A stretch of 19,020 bases of DNA, taken from positions 1-19,020 of the forward strand of contig JANLQP010000219.1 of the NCBI GenBank assembly GCA_031367895.1, in the 5' to 3' direction. The notes beneath the pieces were generated by a model. That model was given only the letters and a program-made list of their open reading frames with translations. It searched no databases and was not told the origin of the DNA. The translations under genes were made by a program, and so were the position numbers. Below are positions 13,917 to 19,020 of this stretch, piece after piece. This DNA comes from Ga0077555 sp031367895 (GTDB lineage Bacteria; Pseudomonadota; Alphaproteobacteria; Rhizobiales; Hyphomicrobiaceae). Numbering within the stretch: position 1 is the stretch's first letter; every line of letters starts with the position of its first letter.

Positions 13917-14842
13917 TCGCCGGACTGTCGGACAACCAGCGCGGCATCCTGGCGATGCTCGTCTCGGCGATGGCGTTTGTCATCAATGATGCGCTGGTCA
14001 AACTCGCGACCGCGGAGCTGCCGACGGGCGAGATCATCGTCATCCGCGGCGCGATCTCGACCGTCGTCATCGCCGTCGCCACCACGATTGCTGGCGCCTG
14101 GGCGTCGCCACGCACATTGTTTGCGCCGCCGATGTTGATCCGGCTGATCGGCTCCGGCTTCGCCTCGCTCAGCATCGTCGCGGCGCTACGCTACCTGCCG
14201 CTCGCGACGACATCCGCTATTCTGCAGTTGTCGCCGCTGGCTGTAACCGCCGGCGCAGCGTTGCTGCTCGGCGCGCAAGTAGGCTGGCGCCGCTGGACTG
14301 CGTCGGTCGTCGGTTTGCTCGGCGCCATGCTCATCATCAAGCCGGGCACGGAAAGCTTCGCGCCGGAGATGTGGGTCGCACTGTCGGCGCTGCTGTTCGT
14401 CGTTGTCCGCGATTTGACGACGCGCTTCATCGATCATTCCGTGCCGTCGCTCTTTGTGGCGCTCGCGTCGTCGTTCGTGATCATGCTGTCCGGCCTGACG
14501 CTGCTGCCGTTCGAGACCTGGGTGATGCCGTCGCCGCGCGCGACGTGGCTGCTGCTGGCGGCCGGTTCCTCGGTCTATGTCGCCTATTATTTCGGCATCG
14601 TCGCCATGCGCACCGGCGAGATCGCGGTCGTCTCCCCGTTCCGCTACACGCTGGTGATAATGGCGTTGATCCTGAGCTACGTGATCTGGGGCCACGTGCC
14701 GGATCGCCTCGCACTGCTCGGCATCGCAGTCGTAACCGGCGCCGGCATCTACATGCTGCATCGTGAGCGCATCGCCGCACGAGCACTATCGGCCTCCGCT
14801 GCTGCAGCCACAACGAACCCGGCCCCGAGGACCGCGACATGA
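13913..14842 (+). CDS. EamA/DMT-family transporter, third of three
   Basis: A 309-aa DMT-superfamily transporter starting at ATG 13913 within an ATGA overlap. Helix 1 is AMLVSAMAFVINDALVKLA, followed by EIIVIRGAIS, VGWRRWTASVVGLLGAMLII at the end of the first repeat, RDLTTRFIDHSVPS between repeats and GEIAVVSPFRYTLVIMALIL in the second. The C-terminal tail is alanine- and threonine-rich. It is closer in length to the first paralogue and lacks the polar N-terminal tail of the second. Its stop overlaps the aldolase start by ATGA, placing a cytosolic enzyme directly after three transporters. The three proteins could act as separate carriers or as hetero-oligomers; neither is shown by sequence. 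Confidence 0.9.
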   Translation: MIAGLSDNQRGILAMLVSAMAFVINDALVKLATAELPTGEIIVIRGAISTVVIAVATTIAGAWASPRTLFAPPMLIRLIGSGFASLSIVAALRYLPLATTSAILQLSPLAVTAGAALLLGAQVGWRRWTASVVGLLGAMLIIKPGTESFAPEMWVALSALLFVVVRDLTTRFIDHSVPSLFVALASSFVIMLSGLTLLPFETWVMPSPRATWLLLAAGSSVYVAYYFGIVAMRTGEIAVVSPFRYTLVIMALILSYVIWGHVPDRLALLGIAVVTGAGIYMLHRERIAARALSASAAAATTNPAPRTAT

Positions 14843-15597
14843 AGAACGCCATGAAGGAGAAGATCGCGCGCGGCGAACCGGCGCTCGGCGCTTCGGTCAT
14901 GTTTCCCTCGCCCCAGATCGTCGAGATGCTGGCCTATGCCGGCTTCGACTGGGTGCTGATCGACTGCGAGCACGGCTCGATCGGCTTGGCCGACGTCGAA
15001 GTGATGGCGATGGCGGCCGACGCGTCCGGCATCACGGCGATCGCGCGGCCGCGCAGCAACGATGCAGCCGACATCCAGTCGGTGATGGACCGTGGCGTCA
15101 AGGGCGTGCAGATTCCGCACATCAACACACGCGCCGATGCGGAGCGTGCGGTGGCGGCGGTGAAATTCGGGCCAGGTGCCGCGCGCGGTCTCGCCGCCGG
15201 CACGCGCCCGGATCGTTGGGGGCTCGGCGCCAGGATGCCCGATTTCGCGGCGCAGGCGAATGCCACTTCGCTGGTCTGCGTGCAGATCGAGCATCAGGAG
15301 GCTGTGGCCAACGTCGACGAGATCCTGAAAGTCGACGGCATCGACGTGTTCTTCATCGGCCCGTCGGATCTCTCGCAGTCGATGGGCTTTCCCGGCAATC
15401 CGAAGGCGCCGTCAGTCGCCGAGGCGATCGACGCGACGCTGGCGAAGATCCGAGCAGCGGGCAAAGTTCCGGGCATGCCGGCAACGGCGGACAATGTGGC
15501 TGACGTTGTCGGCAAGGGCTGCCGCTACATCTACAATCACGTGCCGCGCATTCTCGGCGCCGGTGCTGCGCAGTTCCTGAAGCCGGTGCGCGGGTAG
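14839..15597 (+). CDS. HpcH/HpaI-family class II aldolase
   Basis: A 252-aa metal-dependent aldolase of the HpcH/HpaI (citrate-lyase beta-like) family, which cleaves 4-hydroxy-2-oxo acids to pyruvate plus an aldehyde. Catalytic and metal residues align with HpcH: H45 in DCEHGS, R70 in AIARPRS, E151 in VQIEHQEAV and D177 in IGPSDLSQS. The PHINTRADAERAV segment is also typical. Length matches the family's 250-265 aa. Substrates in the family include 4-hydroxy-2-oxoheptanedioate, 2-keto-3-deoxyrhamnonate and others, and cannot be chosen here. The start at 14839 overlaps the third transporter's stop, so the aldolase likely acts on a compound those carriers move. It ends the overlapped operon. Confidence 0.88.
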   Translation: MKNAMKEKIARGEPALGASVMFPSPQIVEMLAYAGFDWVLIDCEHGSIGLADVEVMAMAADASGITAIARPRSNDAADIQSVMDRGVKGVQIPHINTRADAERAVAAVKFGPGAARGLAAGTRPDRWGLGARMPDFAAQANATSLVCVQIEHQEAVANVDEILKVDGIDVFFIGPSDLSQSMGFPGNPKAPSVAEAIDATLAKIRAAGKVPGMPATADNVADVVGKGCRYIYNHVPRILGAGAAQFLKPVRG

Positions 15598-15671
15598 AGG
15601 AGATTAGCCGCGCCGCCGCAACTTGTTTAAGCTTAGCGCCAATCGAACCCAACCAAGCAAGGAACCGATCC

Positions 15672-16265
15672 ATGGCCAACCGGCTCGACACCACTGCATT
15701 GAACCAACTTTTTGTCGAAGCGCGCACCCACAACAAGTGGATGCCGAAAGTCGTGCCGGACAGCGTGCTGAAGGAGCTGGTGACGTTGGCCGTCTGGGGG
15801 CCGACGAGTGCCAATTGCGAGCCGATGCGTATCCTGTTCGTGAAGTCCGAGCCTGCAAAGCAGCGCCTCGCTCCGTTTCTGTCCGAGGCCAACCGGCCGA
15901 AAACAATGACGGCGCCCGTATGCGCGATCATCGGCTACGACCTGCGCTTCTACGAGCACCTGCCGAAGCTCTTTCCGCATAACCTGACGGCGCGCACCTG
16001 GTTCGAGGGGAAAGCCGACCACGTCCAGACAACCGCGATCCGCAACGGCTCGTTGCAGGGCGCCTACTTCATCATGGCGGCGCGCGCGCTCGGCCTCGAT
16101 ACCGGCGCCATGTCCGGCTTCGACAATGCCGGCGTCGACAAGGAGTTCTTCCCCGAGGGGCACGTCAAGTCGAACTTCCTGTGCAACGTCGGCTACGGCG
16201 ATCCCGCCGGCCTCTTCGACCGCTCGCCCCGCTTCGCCTTCGACGAGATGGCGAAGATCCTGTGA
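15672..16265 (+). CDS. rutE: RutE-like malonic semialdehyde reductase (nitroreductase fold)
   Basis: A 197-aa nitroreductase-fold flavoenzyme of the RutE/HadB group, whose E. coli member (196 aa) reduces malonic semialdehyde to 3-hydroxypropionate in the Rut pyrimidine-degradation pathway. Matching segments are NQLFVEARTHNKW, LAVWGPTSANCEPMRILFV (FMN site), IGYDLRFYEHLPKLFPH, RNGSLQGAYFIMAARALGLD and SNFLCNVGYGDP. AAGGAA lies about 6-10 nt before ATG 15672. No other rut genes are in the window, so a Rut role is doubtful; it may reduce an aldehyde or enal more generally, possibly the semialdehyde product of the aldolase just upstream (74-nt gap). Family assignment is firm, gene name by similarity only. 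Confidence 0.8.
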   Translation: MANRLDTTALNQLFVEARTHNKWMPKVVPDSVLKELVTLAVWGPTSANCEPMRILFVKSEPAKQRLAPFLSEANRPKTMTAPVCAIIGYDLRFYEHLPKLFPHNLTARTWFEGKADHVQTTAIRNGSLQGAYFIMAARALGLDTGAMSGFDNAGVDKEFFPEGHVKSNFLCNVGYGDPAGLFDRSPRFAFDEMAKIL

Positions 16266-16320
16266 TGCAGCCGCCGCGGTAGCAGGATCTCATTTCGGAT
16301 GGTTCGGCCGTACCAATAGA

Positions 16321-16353
16321 AAGGGCCACAAGCGCTTGGCGCTCATGGCCCTT
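16321..16353 (-). terminator. Strong hairpin between convergent rutE-like gene and gltA
   Basis: AAGGGCCA (16321-16328) pairs with TGGCCCTT (16346-16353), and inside it AGCGC (16331-16335) pairs with GCGCT (16339-16343) around a TTG loop. On the minus strand the hairpin is followed by TTCTATTGG, so it most likely ends gltA transcription. Lying between convergent genes it may also stop plus-strand transcripts, although no T-run follows on that side. Confidence 0.75.
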
Positions 16354-16384
16354 GGATCGGACAAATCGTGGTCGCGAGGGTGTA

Positions 16385-17704
<1,320 letters not shown>

Positions 17705-17792
17705 GACTGGTTCCTTCTAGCACCGCGGCATTCGGGCGTGCGGACGTATTCCGCCAACTCCGGTTTGCCCTACCCCCAAAGTCACAGCCGTT

Positions 17793-17821
17793 ACTATAGC
17801 TGATACTGCACAGCAGCAAAG
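17793..17821 (-). promoter_or_regulatory. Candidate gltA promoter
   Basis: On the minus strand TATAGT (17798-17793) is a good -10 box. CTTTGC (17821-17816) sits 17 nt upstream as a weak -35. Transcription would start near 17786, leaving a leader of about 80 nt. No second promoter of better quality was found in the gap. Confidence 0.45.
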
Positions 17822-18197
17822 TGGGAAGACGCACGTGTTGCGACGATTTTCTGCGGCGTGAGGAGCCTTTGCAATTCGGGCGTCGGCGCGTGTGAAAAAA
17901 ATGCATTGGCTTGCGGGAAGCTGACAGGTTTGGTCCCCCGCGCGGACGGCAGTAGGTCGCGATCGCGCGGCACGACATACTTTGGGCCGACGGGGCGCAA
18001 GGATGTCGTCCGTCCGGGTCGGCCGGTCGCAAGGTCTCGATGAAAGTTGCGCAGCGTGCACCGTCTGCGTGGAACCCATCATCACCGCCGCGCCGTCAAC
18101 GTGACGCTGTTCCGGATCAGGCCGTGCTCGTCGCAGCGAGGGGGTGCGAAGGGAGGCGATACCCGAAAGGCGTCCGACGCGCGCGCTATCGCATCGG
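17822..18197. other. Region upstream of gltA without a supported gene
   Basis: Apart from the gltA promoter next to it, I see no coding region that reads like a protein. Several short open frames exist on both strands but none has a convincing start site or domain. A 10-bp palindrome CGCGATCGCG lies at 17958-17967 and a run of seven A's near 17895. Neither can be given a role. Confidence 0.4.
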
Positions 18198-18479
18198 TTA
18201 TTGAGACGTTCCCGTCGTGTGATTCACATGGCCATCATTCCACGCATAAAACCCAGCGGCCCGGATGCCGCGCAAAATAGGCTCCGGGTTCATTTTAAAG
18301 GGCATCACATGCTGAACCCCCAGCACAAAAGTTTGTTGAAATTTCCAGGGTTCATCGCGGTTTGGCAATCCGCCGCCAGTCCGATCGAGCGTGACAGCCA
18401 AATACGGTCCCGCCCGGAACAGATGAGCCAAGGAGGCCCCCTCGTCGTCACGTCCCCATAGTTCCATAGCTAGCCTCAT
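18198..18479 (-). CDS. Possible 93-aa protein of unknown function
   Basis: This open frame starts with ATG 18479 preceded by AGGAACG at close Shine-Dalgarno spacing and ends at TAA 18198. The translation has a balanced composition unlike the arginine/alanine-rich shadow frames around it: MELWGRDDEGASLAHLF, then GPYLAVTLDRTGGGLPN, then RDEPWKFQQTFVLGVQHV and PEPILRGIRAAGFYAW. The alternation of polar and hydrophobic residues suits a small soluble domain. Its codons are less G/C-ending than the flanking genes. I do not recognise the family and propose no function. It could be a genuine small gene or a remnant of a larger one; no neighbour gives context. Confidence 0.5.
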   Translation of the reverse strand: MRLAMELWGRDDEGASLAHLFRAGPYLAVTLDRTGGGLPNRDEPWKFQQTFVLGVQHVMPFKMNPEPILRGIRAAGFYAWNDGHVNHTTGTSQ

Positions 18480-19020
18480 CGTTCCTGTGAACCGCTCAAC
18501 TTGATCTGAGGGGAACGCTGAATGGCGGAAATCGTTGCCCCATAGACATTCCCATCGCCGGTCGGACGAGGGCGAGCGCGAGGGCGAGCGGCGCTCCCGG
18601 AGCGGTCCAAACGATCGTTAGACTAAACCCGGATCATGCATCAGACGCACGCGCAAGCCTCCTGATGGCGACCGAGTTTCCGCCGCAAATCCTCACCTCA
18701 GGCCCATTGGGCGTTAACTCTGCGGCGGCGGCCGATTGGCGAACTTATCCCCCTCGGCCAGAACCGCTGCATCGTGGCCCATCCCGCCGATGTCGCATCC
18801 TGCATGCGGCCCAGGGCTGCGACGCCGCGCTTTGGCGTCGAAGGCGCGGCGGGAGCACGGACCGGGACGGCTTGTCGAAGCGCTGCCCAGGATCAGATCG
18901 GCTCGCTGGGGCAAGAGCGCTCGCGCCCCAGACAGAGCCCCGGACTCCTCGCCATGATGCGGGGGCGGAACCGTCCGGGTCGTCAAGTGGGCCCACCCAC
19001 GGCGGCAAAGATTCACCGGT
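18480..19020. other. Right-edge region without a recognisable gene
   Basis: About 540 bp to the window edge hold no gene I can support. Frames open to the right edge on the minus strand translate to arginine-, proline- and serine-rich low-quality sequence. The clearest element is a perfect 12-bp tandem duplication, CGAGGGCGAGCG at 18567-18578 and 18579-18590. A gene beginning or ending beyond the window, or an uncharacterised RNA, cannot be excluded. Confidence 0.35.
18567..18590. repeat. Perfect 12-bp tandem repeat
   Basis: CGAGGGCGAGCG occurs twice without interruption in otherwise non-coding DNA. Each copy itself contains two GCGAG/CGAGG-like halves, so it may be a minisatellite-like slippage site. 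Confidence 0.6.

Noticed and set aside
12043..14761. Long minus-strand frames opposite the three transporters
   Set aside because: Translations are dominated by R, D, H and A, as expected when codons for membrane helices are read in antisense.
17794..18085. Short minus-strand frames just upstream of gltA
   Set aside because: No domain or good start site, and they overlap the likely gltA promoter.
18144..18461. 105-codon plus-strand frame opposite the 93-aa gene
   Set aside because: Arginine- and serine-rich translation and no ribosome-binding site; the minus-strand frame is more protein-like.

Overview
The window is GC-rich, densely packed chromosomal DNA. It most likely comes from an alphaproteobacterium of the order Hyphomicrobiales (Rhizobiales). 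That placement is inferred from gene content and order: metZ behind a SAM-II type riboswitch and next to apaG, a fold-III ornithine decarboxylase beside a SpeB-type enzyme, a type II citrate synthase, and a MoaA close in style to rhizobial ones. I see no rRNA, tRNA, CRISPR array or intact insertion sequence.

Layout. Bases 1-1893 (+) hold the 3' end of a DAO-family FAD oxidoreductase, a PdxY-like pyridoxal kinase and a DUF429 protein, the last two abutting with no gap. Bases 1928-4166 (-) hold speC then speB, two routes to putrescine, separated by a double-hairpin intergenic repeat. Bases 4333-5698 (-) form a two-gene module: an unrecognised 290-aa protein overlapping a complete PIN-domain ribonuclease. 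It sits between housekeeping genes behind an AT-rich leader. Bases 5792-7312 (-) encode a TcuA-like FAD dehydrogenase without its usual partner TcuB. Bases 7578-9310 (-) are metZ then apaG; metZ is preceded by a recognisable SAM-II riboswitch and a candidate promoter.

Bases 9722-9970 (+) encode a tiny exported protein built almost wholly of 12-residue repeats and ending at a terminator hairpin. Bases 10122-11129 (+) are moaA. Bases 11185-11942 (+) are a second two-gene module: a 97-aa unknown protein and a HEPN/UPF0332-like protein joined by a GTGA overlap. Bases 12037-15597 (+) are a tightly overlapped operon of three different EamA/DMT transporters followed by an HpcH/HpaI-type aldolase; every junction is ATGA. 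Bases 15672-16265 (+) encode a RutE-like nitroreductase-fold enzyme. gltA (16385-17704, -) faces it across a shared hairpin. From 17705 to the right edge little is recognisable: a gltA promoter, one plausible 93-aa gene on the minus strand (18198-18479), and sequence with no convincing gene.

Functionally the window mixes central and cofactor metabolism (citrate synthase, methionine synthesis under SAM control, pyridoxal salvage, molybdenum cofactor, polyamines) with two small accessory modules whose RNase-like folds (PIN, HEPN) suggest toxin-antitoxin or defence-type roles. Those two modules, the repeat protein and the triple-transporter operon are the parts most likely to contain something undescribed.
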